Positions 29,495 through 38,305 are shown, counted from the stretch's first letter. The stretch is DNA of 64,000 bases from an uncultured Aquitalea sp. (GCF_945957525.1 NZ_CAMFLA010000008.1:124001-188000), one strand, 5' to 3'. The notes: generated by a model from the letters alone, not told the origin. A program made the numbers and translations.

Positions 29495-29731
29495 CTACCT
29501 GAGTGAATCTGTGTTGCGACGAAGGCGGAAGCGCTGATCCAGCCACACGGAGAGGCTGTACACCTGAATGCCCAGCAGAATGTCGATCAGCCAGCGGGCC
29601 GGGTCTTCCGGCGACAGGCGGGCGGCATTCAGCAAGGGGTTCAGGCAAGCGCCCAGCAGAAGACAAGCGGCGAGCAGCAGAACAGGGCGGACCAGCTTGC
29701 GCAACAAGCGCGGGAAAGGCGACGAAACCAT
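29495..29731 (-). CDS. Small membrane hypothetical protein
   Basis: About 78 aa starting MVSSPFPRLLRKLVRPVLL, with a hydrophobic helix LLLAACLLLGACLNPLL and a second at IDILLGIQVYSLSVWLD, ending in a basic tail (QRFRLRRNTDSLR). LLGAC resembles a lipobox but lies after a basic N-terminus of only about 15 residues and may be coincidental. No recognised family. It precedes the 127-aa membrane protein by 8 bp. Confidence 0.55.
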   Translation of the reverse strand: MVSSPFPRLLRKLVRPVLLLAACLLLGACLNPLLNAARLSPEDPARWLIDILLGIQVYSLSVWLDQRFRLRRNTDSLR

Positions 29732-30152
29732 CTCGGGACTCCGGCAAACGGCATGTCTCGCCATGGTAGGCATCGCTTCGTCAACATCCTGCAAAATTCA
29801 GGGGCAACGGCATAAACAGGGAATAAAAAACCTGCTGAGCAGCTGACTGCCGGTTTTGACGGGATAAGGGCGAGGGCGCGGTGAGGTCGTGCTGGACTGT
29901 GTGGAATGCTTGTTGCAGTGATAAAGCCTTCTTTAACAACGGGTTATCTTATGCTGCAGTGTAACATTTTGCCTGTTGGCGGGCAAACAGCATCATGATC
30001 CAAGAACATCGATCCGGGGATGACGGCTGCTCAAATTGAGGCGGAGATGGGCTTGACCCCGCTCTGACCAGATATCGACCAGACAAGAAAAAAGCCAACC
30101 GGTGACGGTTGGCTTTTTCTTTTGCAGATCAAGGATCTACGGGAATTCGGTG
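29732..30152. other. 421-bp intergenic region upstream of tRNA-Gly, no gene seen
   Basis: I see no convincing gene. It holds the terminator of the tRNA (30091-30116) and short reading frames such as a 15-codon one at about 30020 (MTAAQIEAEMGLTPL) that I cannot support. AT content is somewhat higher around 29920-29970. Confidence 0.5.
30091..30116 (-). terminator. Rho-independent terminator of tRNA-Gly
   Basis: Stem AAAGCCAACC / GGTTGGCTTT (10 bp) with a 6-nt loop, flanked by A/T tracts on both sides; 37 bp downstream of the tRNA on the minus strand. Confidence 0.85.
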
Positions 30153-30226
30153 TGGAGCGGGCGATGGGAATCGAACCCACGGCACAAGCTTGGGAAGCTT
30201 GGGTATTACCATTATACGACGCCCGC
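30153..30226 (-). tRNA. tRNA-Gly (anticodon UCC)
   Basis: A 74-nt cloverleaf including an encoded CCA. The acceptor stem GCGGGCG pairs with CGCCCGC. The anticodon stem CAAGC / GCTTG encloses the loop TTCCCAA, giving anticodon TCC. T-arm GTGGG-TTCGATT-CCCAT. A -10-like TAGAAT lies 10 bp upstream and a terminator follows. It reads GGA and GGG codons. Confidence 0.97.
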
Positions 30227-30235
30227 GTGCGGCGC

Positions 30236-30241
30236 ATTCTA
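30236..30241 (-). promoter_or_regulatory. Probable -10 element of tRNA-Gly promoter
   Basis: TAGAAT on the minus strand, followed by a GC-rich discriminator (GCGCCGC) before the mature tRNA end, as is usual for stable-RNA promoters. A clear -35 was not found. Confidence 0.45.
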
Positions 30242-30307
30242 ACAGGGTTGGCGGCCGGATGGTAGGGGCGGCGCGGCTTGGCGCGCCTGATCCCCTGTCG
30301 TTTTCTT

Positions 30308-31597
30308 TCAGCGGAAGTTTTCCAGCATCAGGTAGTACCACATGCCCAGCGCCAGCAGAGGGTTGCCCAAACGGTCGCCCAGCGGCACCCTCACATGGCG
30401 GAACAGCTGGAAGGTGTCGAAGCGCTCCATGTGGCCGGTGATGGCGTTGGCCATGATTTCGCCGACGATATGCGAGGTGGCGACGCCGTGGCCAGAGTAG
30501 CCTTGCGCGTACCAGACATTGGGAGAGAGCTTGCCCAGTTGTGGAATGCGGTTGATGACGATGCCCATATTGCAGCTCCAGGCAAAGTCGATGTCCACAC
30601 CCTTGAGCTGCGGGAAGGTGCGTTCGATGCAGGGGCGCAGCTCGGCAGCGATGTCGCGCGACTCCTTGCCGGAGTAGTTGGCCCCGCCGCCGAACAGCAG
30701 GCGGCCGTCTGCGGTCATGCGGTAGTAATCCAGTACGAAGCGGCAGTCGTACACCGCCGTGTCCATCGGGTTGAGTTCTTCGGCCAACTTTCCCAGCGGC
30801 GCGGTGGCGATGATGCCGCCGGCGGCGGGGAAGATCATGCCGCTGAGTTTGCGCCGCTCCAGTTTGTGATAGACATCGCCGGCCAGCATGATCTGGTTTG
30901 CGGTCACCCGGCCGTGGGCGGTGACGATCTGTGGCGTGTCGCCGTGAATGATGTCCAGCACCGGCGAGTCTTCAAAAATGAGTCCGCCCAGACCGCTCAA
31001 TGCCGCTGCCTCGCCCACGCACAGATTGAGCGGGTGCAGGTGCATGTTGTTGCGGTTGTAAATGCCGCCGTGATAGAGCGGGGTGTTGAGAAAGCGCGGA
31101 ATGTCGCGCGCTTCCACCCATTCCAGCTGAGCGCTCATGCCGCGCCGGCAGCCTTCGTCATAGGCCTGGCGCAGTTCGCGCAAGTGGCCGGGGGTGTAGG
31201 CAGTGTGCAGATGCCCGTGTTTGAGGTCGCACTGGATGTCGTAGCGGGCCACGCGCTCGCGGATGATGTCGTGTCCGCGCCAGCGCAGATGCCAGACAAA
31301 GTCGTCGGCCGCATCGCCGCCGATGCGCGCCGCCAGTTGTTTGCGGATGGCGCCGTCGCCCGACAGGCTGCCGGTAACCTGGCCGCCGTTGCGGCCGGAC
31401 TGGCCCCAGCCGACGCGCTGGGCTTCCACCAGCGCCACTTTCATGCCTTTTTGCGCCAGTTCCAGCGCGGTGGCCACGCCGGTGAAACCGCCGCCGATGA
31501 CGGCGACGTCGACACGCACATCGCCTTCAAGGCGGGGATGGCGGATGTGCTGATTAAGGGTGGCGCTGTAATACGAATGTACGCGTTGTGCTGTCAT
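30308..31597 (-). CDS. FAD-dependent oxidoreductase of the DAO family (PuuB/OrdL-like)
   Basis: A 429-aa flavoprotein. The dinucleotide-binding motif is VDVAVIGGGFTGVATALELA, followed by KVALVEAQRVGWGQSGRNGG, the hallmark of gamma-glutamylputrescine oxidase-like amine oxidases. The C-terminal segment has IDFAWSCNMGIVINRIPQLG and YAQGYSGHGVATSHIVGE. A secondary or primary amine (polyamine derivative or N-methyl amino acid) is the likely substrate; exact substrate unknown. I chose ATG 31597 (MTAQRVHSYYSAT). It is monocistronic. One inverted GTTGGCCGAA word at 30779. Confidence 0.87.
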   Translation of the reverse strand: MTAQRVHSYYSATLNQHIRHPRLEGDVRVDVAVIGGGFTGVATALELAQKGMKVALVEAQRVGWGQSGRNGGQVTGSLSGDGAIRKQLAARIGGDAADDFVWHLRWRGHDIIRERVARYDIQCDLKHGHLHTAYTPGHLRELRQAYDEGCRRGMSAQLEWVEARDIPRFLNTPLYHGGIYNRNNMHLHPLNLCVGEAAALSGLGGLIFEDSPVLDIIHGDTPQIVTAHGRVTANQIMLAGDVYHKLERRKLSGMIFPAAGGIIATAPLGKLAEELNPMDTAVYDCRFVLDYYRMTADGRLLFGGGANYSGKESRDIAAELRPCIERTFPQLKGVDIDFAWSCNMGIVINRIPQLGKLSPNVWYAQGYSGHGVATSHIVGEIMANAITGHMERFDTFQLFRHVRVPLGDRLGNPLLALGMWYYLMLENFR

Positions 31598-31983
31598 ACC
31601 ACTGATTCCGTTACGAAGCTGATGAAATCCTGCGGCCCTCCGAGTCCGCAGCACGATTACCTTCAGGTCTTGCGCAACCGCCACTTCAGTGCCATTGGCA
31701 AATCACATGAAACGATTGGCAGGGCCATCCTTCCTGATCAATCAGGGATGCCCTGCATGGAGTCCCGGCAGTCCTGCCTGCCGAGCGCGGCAAGCGAACC
31801 GGATGAGTCTATCGGGTGCAAGCCGACCGTCGCAATTATTATTTGATCAAATTGAGCTGATAGGCGTCGGGCTGTTGCAAAGCGCTCTGTCACACAACTC
31901 GCACAATAATGCCGAGTGATGTCATTGGCTTGGCGAGCACACTATTGCCCGGCGCGGCAAGGGCTTGCGCAAGGGGGAGTGTG
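31598..31983. other. 386-bp divergent intergenic region with two small palindromes
   Basis: No gene seen. It contains CCTGAT-CA-ATCAGG (31733-31746) and the perfect 12-bp palindrome ATTTGATCAAAT (31841-31852), both plausible operator-type sites, placed between an FAD oxidoreductase (minus) and a DUF4337 gene (plus). Confidence 0.5.
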
Positions 31984-32550
31984 ATGGCGGAAGAAGAGTA
32001 CGAAATCAGCGGCATGCACGAGAAAATGCTGGAAGAAGAAGCGGAACGCAGCCAGATAGCGCAGAAGATCGCCTTGTTGACGGCGATCCTGGCCACCATT
32101 GGCGCTATCTTCAGTTATCAGAGCGGGGCAACGCAGAACGAAGCGTTGTTCCTCAAGAATCAGGGCATTCTCAAACAGTCGGAAGCTTCCGATGCCTGGG
32201 CCTACTATCAGGCCAAATCCACCAAAGCGCATATTGATCAAATGGCCTTGGCCATTGTCACTGATCCGGCCAAGCGTGAAGCTTTTGCCGCAGACCTCGC
32301 GAAAGAGGAAAAACAGCGGGCCGAACTGCAAAAACAGGCGCAGGCCCTGCAGGCCGAGGCGCGCCGCCTGAATGAAGAGTCGGAACGCGTACTGCGCCCG
32401 CACGAGCGCATGGCGCTGGCGATGACGCTGATCCAGATTGCGGTGGCCTTGGCTTCCATTACCGCGCTGACGCGCAAGCACTGGCTGCTTACCGGATCGG
32501 TGGGGTCGGCGCTGGCCGGCATCGGCATCGCGATTTCCACCTGGTTGTAA
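31984..32550 (+). CDS. DUF4337 membrane protein
   Basis: A 188-aa protein. Charged N-terminus (MAEEEYEISGMHEKMLEEEA), a helix IALLTAILATIGAIFSYQSG, a long amphipathic coiled-coil region with QNEALFLKNQGILKQSEASDAWAYYQ (the DUF4337 signature, quoted in two overlapping parts: NEALFLKNQGILKQ and SEASDAWAYYQAKS), then two C-terminal helices (MTLIQIAVALASITAL and TGSVGSALAGIGIAI). Function unknown. GGGGGAG precedes the ATG by 4-5 bp. A GTTGGCCGAA word begins 1 bp after the stop codon (32552). Confidence 0.82.
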   Translation: MAEEEYEISGMHEKMLEEEAERSQIAQKIALLTAILATIGAIFSYQSGATQNEALFLKNQGILKQSEASDAWAYYQAKSTKAHIDQMALAIVTDPAKREAFAADLAKEEKQRAELQKQAQALQAEARRLNEESERVLRPHERMALAMTLIQIAVALASITALTRKHWLLTGSVGSALAGIGIAISTWL

Positions 32551-32661
32551 GGTTGGCCGAAGCCGGTTTGGCGGCGAGGTCATCCGATTGCGGGCGACTG
32601 CGTTGCTGAATACTAAAGACCGACGGCATGATGACCGTCGTGAATGAATCAGGGCAGAACA

Positions 32662-33702
32662 ATGACGAGCGAACAGCGGACGGAAACGTCCTCGGCCGCG
32701 GCGACGCCAGGGACGCGTCGCGTGAGCGTGCGGCAGCGGGTGGATTACTGGCTGGAACTGATGGGCATGCGCGGCAAGGGGCTGGCTTTGCTGGGCGGGC
32801 TGGCGCTGGCGGGTTGGGTGGCGTCCGGTATTTACAAGGTGCAACCGGACGAGCAGGGCGTAGTGTTGCGACTGGGCAAGTGGGTGGATACCACACAGGC
32901 CGGTTTGCATTATCACCTGCCCTGGCCTTTCGAGAGCGTGGTGCTGCCCAAGGTGACGCAGATCAACCAGCTCAAGCTGGCCAATCTGTATGACGGCGCG
33001 GCCGCCGATTCGGCCGACCCGCGCGAAAAACAGATGCTGACCGGCGATGAAAACATCGTCGAAGCCGATTGCGCCGTGTTCTGGCGCATCAAGGATGCCG
33101 GCCAGTTTCTGTTCAAAGTCAGTCATCCGGAAACCTCGCTGCGCATCGCCGCGGAAAGCGCGCTGCGCGAAGTGATTTCCCGCACCCCCATTCAAGCCGC
33201 CATGTCCAACCGCCGTCAGCAAGTGGCGGACGAGGCGCGCCTCCTGTTGCAGGATCGGCTGGATGAGGCGCAAAGCGGCATTCTGGTGACGCAAGTGCAG
33301 TTGCAGCGGGTGGACCCGCCGGCTGCGGTGATCGATGCTTTCAATGATGTGCAACGCGCCCGCGCCGATCAGGAACGGGCCCGCAACGAAGCGCAGGCCT
33401 ACAGCAACGACATCCTGCCCAAGGCGCGCGGCGACGCGGCGCGCATCCTGCAGGAGGCACAGGCGTACAAGAGCCAGGTGGTGAATCTGGCCGAGGGCGA
33501 GGCGCGGCGGTTTGATTCGGTATACGGCAGTTATGCCCAAGCCAAGGACGTTACTGCTTGGCGCTTGTATCTGGACAGCATGGACGAGGCATTGAAGAAA
33601 GCCAGCAAGGTGGTGGTGGACGCCTCCGGCAAGAACGGCGGCAGCGTGCTGCCGTTGTTGCAGTTGCAGGACAAGGGCAAGAACGTCAAGGAGGGCCGCT
33701 GA
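32662..33702 (+). CDS. HflK-like SPFH/band-7 membrane protein
   Basis: A 346-aa type II membrane protein with one helix (GLALLGGLALAGWVASGIY, about 43-61) and a band-7 domain (EQGVVLRLGKWVDTTQAGLH through VQLQRVDPPAAVIDAFNDV). An Ala/Glu/Arg coiled coil follows (about 240-300). It resembles HflK, the FtsH protease modulator. The next gene is HflC-like and overlaps its stop. Because the canonical hflKC genes normally lie after hflX, this is likely a second, paralogous SPFH pair. The ATG at 32644 is an alternative start six codons upstream. Confidence 0.85.
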   Translation: MTSEQRTETSSAAATPGTRRVSVRQRVDYWLELMGMRGKGLALLGGLALAGWVASGIYKVQPDEQGVVLRLGKWVDTTQAGLHYHLPWPFESVVLPKVTQINQLKLANLYDGAAADSADPREKQMLTGDENIVEADCAVFWRIKDAGQFLFKVSHPETSLRIAAESALREVISRTPIQAAMSNRRQQVADEARLLLQDRLDEAQSGILVTQVQLQRVDPPAAVIDAFNDVQRARADQERARNEAQAYSNDILPKARGDAARILQEAQAYKSQVVNLAEGEARRFDSVYGSYAQAKDVTAWRLYLDSMDEALKKASKVVVDASGKNGGSVLPLLQLQDKGKNVKEGR

Positions 33703-34580
33703 TGAGTAGCCAATGGAAAGGCGTCGGCATTGCCGCCGCGCTGGGGCTTGTCTGGCTGGCCAGTTCCGCCATCTACACATTGGGCGAGGGGCAGAAGGCG
33801 CTGGTGATCCGTCTTGGCGCGCCTATCGATGTCAATGAAGAGCCGGGCCTGAAGTTCAAACTGCCGCTGGTGGATACGCTGCAGTTTTACGATACCCGCT
33901 TGCAGACGCTGGCGCCGCCGCCGGAGCAGATCATCCTTGGCGATGAAAAGCGCTTGGAGGTGGAAACCTACACGCACTACCGCATCGCCAATCCGCTGCA
34001 GTTCTATCAGGCTTTGCGCACCGAGGATCAGGCCAAACTGCAACTCACCCAGCTGGTCAGCACTTCGCTGCGGCGTGGTCTGGGCAAGGTACCGCTCAAG
34101 GCGCTGTTGTCCGAAGAGCGCGGCCACATCGTGATGCAGATCCAGCAGGATGTGGCGGAGCGCGCGCGCCATCTGGGCATCGAGGTGACTGCGGTGCGCC
34201 TGCATCGCGCCGACCTACCGCTGGAAACCAGCCAGGCCATTTACGACCGCATGAAGTCTGCCCGCCAGCAGGAAGCCAAGGAGCTGCGCGCGCAAGGCGT
34301 GCAGTGGGCGCAGGAAATCCAGGCCAAGGCGGATGGCGAGCGCACGGTCATCCTGTCCGAGGCGCAGAAGCAGAGCGCCATCGCGCGCGGCGAGGGCGAC
34401 GCCGAGGCCAACCGCATCCTGGCGGCGGCTTTCAGCAAGGACCCGAAGTTTTACAAGTTCTACCGTTCCTTGCAGACCTATCGCGGTGCCTTGTCCGATT
34501 CGGCTCCCACCTTGCTGCTGTCGCCTGATTCCGCCTTGCTGCACGACTTCCGCAACGGGCCGGCTTCGGGCAAACCATGA
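33702..34580 (+). CDS. HflC-like SPFH/band-7 membrane protein
   Basis: A 292-aa partner of the preceding protein. One N-terminal helix (VGIAAALGLVWLASSAIYTL), band-7 domain (GEGQKALVIRLGAPIDVNEE, PGLKFKLPLVDTLQFYDTR), then the coiled coil SARQQEAKELRAQGVQWAQE and the C-terminal FYRSLQTYRGALSDSAPTLL typical of HflC. I chose ATG 33702, overlapping the HflK-like stop by 1 bp. Its own stop overlaps the Nramp start by 4 bp, tying both SPFH proteins to the transporter. Confidence 0.85.
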   Translation: MSSQWKGVGIAAALGLVWLASSAIYTLGEGQKALVIRLGAPIDVNEEPGLKFKLPLVDTLQFYDTRLQTLAPPPEQIILGDEKRLEVETYTHYRIANPLQFYQALRTEDQAKLQLTQLVSTSLRRGLGKVPLKALLSEERGHIVMQIQQDVAERARHLGIEVTAVRLHRADLPLETSQAIYDRMKSARQQEAKELRAQGVQWAQEIQAKADGERTVILSEAQKQSAIARGEGDAEANRILAAAFSKDPKFYKFYRSLQTYRGALSDSAPTLLLSPDSALLHDFRNGPASGKP

Positions 34581-35839
34581 CCCTGGCCAACGGCGACATC
34601 ATGGCCATGCCCCGCATCGTCTGGCCCCGGTGCAAGCGCTTTCTTGCAACGCTGGGGCCGGGGGTGGTGGTGATGCTGGCGGATACCGACGCCGGCAGCG
34701 TGATTACGGCAGCGCAAAGCGGCGCGCAGTGGGGTTACCGCCTGCTGCTGCTGCAGTTTCTCATCATTCCGCTGATGTATCTGGTGCAGGAGCTGACCGT
34801 GCGGTTGGCGCTGGTCACCGGCAAGGGCTACAGCGAGCTGGTGCTGGAGCGGTTTGGCCGCGCCATGGCCGGCGCATCCACCGCTATGCTGGTGGTCAGC
34901 TGTTTTGGCGCGCTGGTGACCGAGCTGAGCGGGCTTGCCGGCGTGGGGCAGATTTACGGCGTGCCGGTGTGGCAGTCGGCGTCGCTGCTGTCGCTGATGA
35001 TCCTCGCGATGGTGTGCACCGGCAGCTACCGCACGGTGGAGCGCGCCGCCATGGTGTTCGGCGTGTTCGAACTGGCCTTCCTGCTGGTGGCCTGGCGCGC
35101 CGAACCGCATTGGGGCGTGGTGCGGCAACAGTTGGCCGAAGCGCCCTGGCATGACCGCGATTACCTCTATCTGCTGGCAGCCAATCTGGGCACCAGCATC
35201 ATGCCCTGGACCGTGTTTTATCAGCAGTCCGCCTTGATAGACAAAGGGCTGGACGAAAGCGATTTGCGCGCCGCGCGGCTGGATACCTTGCTGGGCGCGG
35301 TGCTGTGCCAGGTAATCACCGCCGCCGTTCTGGTGGCTGCGGCGGCGGCGTTTGCCGGCCGAGGCAGTTTCACGCTGGATACCGTGCCGGAAATCGCCGA
35401 GGCCTTCGCCCATGTGCTGGGGCCCGGCACCGGGCATTTCGTTTTTGCGCTGGCGCTGAGCGGCGGCGCGCTGGTGGCTACCATCGTGGTGTGCCTGTCG
35501 GCGGCCTGGGCGCTGGGCGAGATTACCGGTTCGCATCACGCGCTGGAGAAGCACCCGCGCGAGGCCCCGTGGTTTTACGGTACCTTCGTTTTCATGTTGG
35601 CCGCCGCCGCCGCGCTGGTGTCCAGCGGCTACAGTCTGGTGAGGCTGTCCATCGCCACCGCTGTGCTCAACGCGGTGATGCTGCCCATGGTGCTGGGCGT
35701 GCTGTACTGGCTGGCGCGTACCGCGCTGCCCGAACGGCACCGGCTGCATGGCTGGCAAGGCGCAGTGTTGGGCGCGGCTTTTTTGCTGACCTCGCTGATC
35801 GGCTTGTATGCGGGCATTGCCGGCGCTTTGGGCAATTGA
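34577..35839 (+). CDS. Nramp-family divalent metal transporter
   Basis: A 420-aa integral membrane protein with about 11 helices. The conserved metal-site region of helix 1 reads LGPGVVVMLADTDAGSVITA (family DPGN variant: here DTDAGS) and helix 6 has ANLGTSIMPWTVFYQQSAL. The DPGN motif of MntH is thus altered, so selectivity may differ from classical Mn/Fe Nramps; related divergent Nramps have been assigned other substrates. Start overlaps the HflC-like stop (ATGA). The TerC-type gene follows after 36 bp. Confidence 0.82.
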   Translation: MTLANGDIMAMPRIVWPRCKRFLATLGPGVVVMLADTDAGSVITAAQSGAQWGYRLLLLQFLIIPLMYLVQELTVRLALVTGKGYSELVLERFGRAMAGASTAMLVVSCFGALVTELSGLAGVGQIYGVPVWQSASLLSLMILAMVCTGSYRTVERAAMVFGVFELAFLLVAWRAEPHWGVVRQQLAEAPWHDRDYLYLLAANLGTSIMPWTVFYQQSALIDKGLDESDLRAARLDTLLGAVLCQVITAAVLVAAAAAFAGRGSFTLDTVPEIAEAFAHVLGPGTGHFVFALALSGGALVATIVVCLSAAWALGEITGSHHALEKHPREAPWFYGTFVFMLAAAAALVSSGYSLVRLSIATAVLNAVMLPMVLGVLYWLARTALPERHRLHGWQGAVLGAAFLLTSLIGLYAGIAGALGN

Positions 35840-35875
35840 ATGGTCTGTCCCCTCGACTTGGATAGAAGAAACTGA

Positions 35876-37000
35876 ATGGAAATGGATAGCCTGATGCACA
35901 TGCTGGGCCTGACCCTGCAAGTGTTTTTTCTGGATTTGATTCTCAGCGGCGACAACGCGCTGGTGATCGCCATGGCCTGTCGTTCGCTGCCGCGCCACTT
36001 GATGGGCAAGGCGGTGATGCTGGGCACTGGCTTCGCCATCCTGCTGCGCGTCCTGCTGACGGTGGTGGTGGGATTTCTACTGCAAGTGCCGCTGCTCAAG
36101 CTGGTGGGCGCGCTGCTGTTGATCAGCATCGCCATCAAGCTGCTGCTGGGCGAGGACGATGATGGCGATGGCCGGCAGTTTTCCGATAGCCGGCATTTGT
36201 GGTCCGCCGTGTCGGTCATCGTCATGGCTGATCTGGTGCTGAGCCTGGACAATGTGGTGGCGCTGGCTGCCGCCGCGCAGGGCAGTGTGCTGTTTCTCGT
36301 GCTGGGCCTGCTGCTCAGCGTGCCTTTGCTGATGTATGGCAGCCTGTTCATCTCGCGAATACTGGGCGACTACCCCTTGCTGGTGCCGGCGGGCGCGGGG
36401 CTCTTGGGCTGGGTGGCGGGTCAGCTGGCCGTCAGCGACCCGCTGATCGCCGACTGGGTGAATACCCAGTCGCCGGCCTTGCAAGTGGTGGTGCCGGCGC
36501 TGTGCGTGGTGTACGTGCTGGCGCAGGCGCGCATCATTCGCGACAAATCCCCCGGGCTGGAAGCTCCGCCTCCGCTGGGGCTGTTTGACGGACTGGGTCG
36601 CAAGCTGGCGCAAATGGGCGAGGCCGCTTCACCGCAACCGGCTGCCGCCCAAGCGACGGCGAGCGACGCTGCCATGGCCAAACCGTCGGAGCCTGTCGCG
36701 TTTGCCGAGCTGGCTGGCGGCAATGCGCCCGCCATGCTCCCGTCCGCAGACGCGCCAGAGCTCCCTTTGGCCACGCCGCTTGCGGCAGTGGAAGCCGAGC
36801 CGCAAATCAGGCCGGCCGAGCGTCCCGCGCGCGCCAGTCGCGACGGCATGCTGAACTCGCCGCGCCTCGCGCTGTTGGTAAAGGTGATGCTGGCCATTGC
36901 CGTGGTGGTGGGCGTGTGCGCGCTGGGCTGGCTGGTGTTCCATTTGCTGAGCCAGGGTATCCTGCCGCATCCCAAACACCCTAATGCCAGAAATCATTGA
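35876..37000 (+). CDS. TerC/YjbE-family integral membrane protein
   Basis: A 374-aa protein. Residues 1-220 form the TerC domain with about seven helices and the two acidic signatures FLDLILSGDNALVIAMA and MADLVLSLDNVVALAAAAQG. A Pro/Ala-rich cytoplasmic linker (about 225-330) follows, then one extra C-terminal helix (MLAIAVVVGVCALGWLVF), which is unusual for short YjbE proteins. TerC members have been linked to Mn2+ or Ca2+ efflux. Pairing with an upstream Nramp importer suggests metal homeostasis (inference). A GC-rich hairpin without T tract (37003-37026) follows. Confidence 0.85.
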   Translation: MEMDSLMHMLGLTLQVFFLDLILSGDNALVIAMACRSLPRHLMGKAVMLGTGFAILLRVLLTVVVGFLLQVPLLKLVGALLLISIAIKLLLGEDDDGDGRQFSDSRHLWSAVSVIVMADLVLSLDNVVALAAAAQGSVLFLVLGLLLSVPLLMYGSLFISRILGDYPLLVPAGAGLLGWVAGQLAVSDPLIADWVNTQSPALQVVVPALCVVYVLAQARIIRDKSPGLEAPPPLGLFDGLGRKLAQMGEAASPQPAAAQATASDAAMAKPSEPVAFAELAGGNAPAMLPSADAPELPLATPLAAVEAEPQIRPAERPARASRDGMLNSPRLALLVKVMLAIAVVVGVCALGWLVFHLLSQGILPHPKHPNARNH

Positions 37001-37002
37001 TC

Positions 37003-37026
37003 CGGCCGCCGCCGTTGGCGGCCGGG
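37003..37026 (+). terminator. GC hairpin after TerC gene, weak terminator or processing site
   Basis: Perfect 9-bp stem CCGGCCGCC / GGCGGCCGG with a 6-nt loop, 2 bp after the TerC stop. No T tract follows, so it may be a partial terminator or mRNA 3'-end stabiliser rather than a full stop. Confidence 0.45.
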
Positions 37027-37045
37027 CGTCTGAAGGACTCCTGTC

Positions 37046-38305
37046 ATGCAACGCTTACTGACGGCCTGCGCCGTCCTGGCGCTGGCCGGTTGCGCCAGCA
37101 ACGCCGTACCGCCTGTGTCCCAGCCTGCCGCCCCTTCGGCCAACCCCGCCAGCGCGGCGCAGGTGTTGAACGCCCAGACCAGCAACGCCCCGCCGGCGCC
37201 CACTCCCCAGCCGGCACCGGCGCCGGTGCCCAAGCCAGCCCCGGTGCCGGTGCCCGAGCAGCCGTCGTATACCAACCAGCAACAAGGCAAGGCCTTGCTG
37301 GAAAAATTGCTGCCTCGCGGCATTCCCGATCGGCAGGGCTGGTACAACGACATTTTCAACGCTTTCACCGCGCTCAAGATTCCCTACACGCCGCAGTTTT
37401 ACTGCGCCGTGATGGCCGTGGCCGAGCAGGAGTCCAATTTCAGCCCGGACCCGGTGGTGCCGAATCTGTCCAAAATCGTTTGGGGGCAGATTGAAGAGCG
37501 GCGGCAGAAGTATTTCATCCCTTCGGTGGTGGTGGACGCCGCCATGCTGAAGAAGTCGCCGGATGGCCGCACTTATAAAGAGCGGGTGGACGCGCTGCGC
37601 ACCAAGCGGCAGATGAACGCGCTGTATGAAGACATGATCCGCGAGCTGCCTTTTGGCCAGACCATCTTCGAACACAAGAATCCCATCCGCGACGGCGGGC
37701 CGATGCAGGTGAGCGTGGCGTTTGCCGAAACGCATATTCGCGCCTGGCCTTACCCCTACAGCTACGGCAATCTGCGCGACGAAGTGTTTACCCGGCGCGG
37801 CAGCGTGTATTTCGGCACGGCCATTCTGCTGCAATACGCGGTGAACTATCCGGAGATGGTGTACCGCTTCGCCGACTACAACGCCGGCCGCTACGCCAGC
37901 CGCAACGCTGCTTTCCAGCAGGCGGTGGCGCGCCTGTCGGGGCAAAAGCTGGCGCTGGACGGCGACATCATGCTGTACAACAACAAGATGAACCGGGAGT
38001 TGTCCGGCGAGGTGAGCGCCACGCAGCGCGCCTTGTTCGGCCAGGCTTCACGCCTGCATTTGTCCGGCGACGAAATCACCCGCGATTTGAAGCAGGAAAA
38101 ATACAGTGGCTTCTCGCAGACGGAAACCTACAAACGGGTGTTTGCGCTGGCCGAGCAATCCGGCAAGGCCGCGCCGCGCCAGATCATTCCGCAGATTGTG
38201 CTGGTCAGCCCCAAGTTCACTCACCAGCTCACTACCGAATGGTTTGCCCGCAGGGTGGACGGCCGTTATCAAAAGTGCCTTGAGCGGGGCGGTTTTCATC
38301 CCTGA
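37046..38305 (+). CDS. DUF1615 lipoprotein
   Basis: A 419-aa lipoprotein: signal MQRLLTACAVLALAGC with lipobox LAGC, a Pro/Ala-rich spacer (about 25-75), then a globular domain with YNDIFNAFTALKIPYTPQFY, VMAVAEQESNFSPDPVVPNL, PMQVSVAFAETHIRAWPY, and YRFADYNAGRYASRNAAFQQ. The E-x-x-N/P-M-Q-V/D-Y-N-A-G pattern is reminiscent of lysozyme-like lytic enzymes (my reading, not proven). Function not established for the family. One inverted GTTGGCCGAA word in the spacer (37135). Confidence 0.8.
   Translation: MQRLLTACAVLALAGCASNAVPPVSQPAAPSANPASAAQVLNAQTSNAPPAPTPQPAPAPVPKPAPVPVPEQPSYTNQQQGKALLEKLLPRGIPDRQGWYNDIFNAFTALKIPYTPQFYCAVMAVAEQESNFSPDPVVPNLSKIVWGQIEERRQKYFIPSVVVDAAMLKKSPDGRTYKERVDALRTKRQMNALYEDMIRELPFGQTIFEHKNPIRDGGPMQVSVAFAETHIRAWPYPYSYGNLRDEVFTRRGSVYFGTAILLQYAVNYPEMVYRFADYNAGRYASRNAAFQQAVARLSGQKLALDGDIMLYNNKMNRELSGEVSATQRALFGQASRLHLSGDEITRDLKQEKYSGFSQTETYKRVFALAEQSGKAAPRQIIPQIVLVSPKFTHQLTTEWFARRVDGRYQKCLERGGFHP

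Noticed and set aside
30020-30067. 15-codon small ORF (MTAAQIEAEMGLTPL) upstream of the tRNA terminator
   Set aside because: No supporting homology or conservation can be judged; too short to claim.
32662-34580. Naming the SPFH pair hflK and hflC
   Set aside because: They lie with a metal transporter, not with hflX, and are probably paralogues of the true FtsH modulators.
34577-35839. Naming the Nramp gene mntH
   Set aside because: The DPGN metal-site motif is altered, so manganese specificity cannot be assumed.
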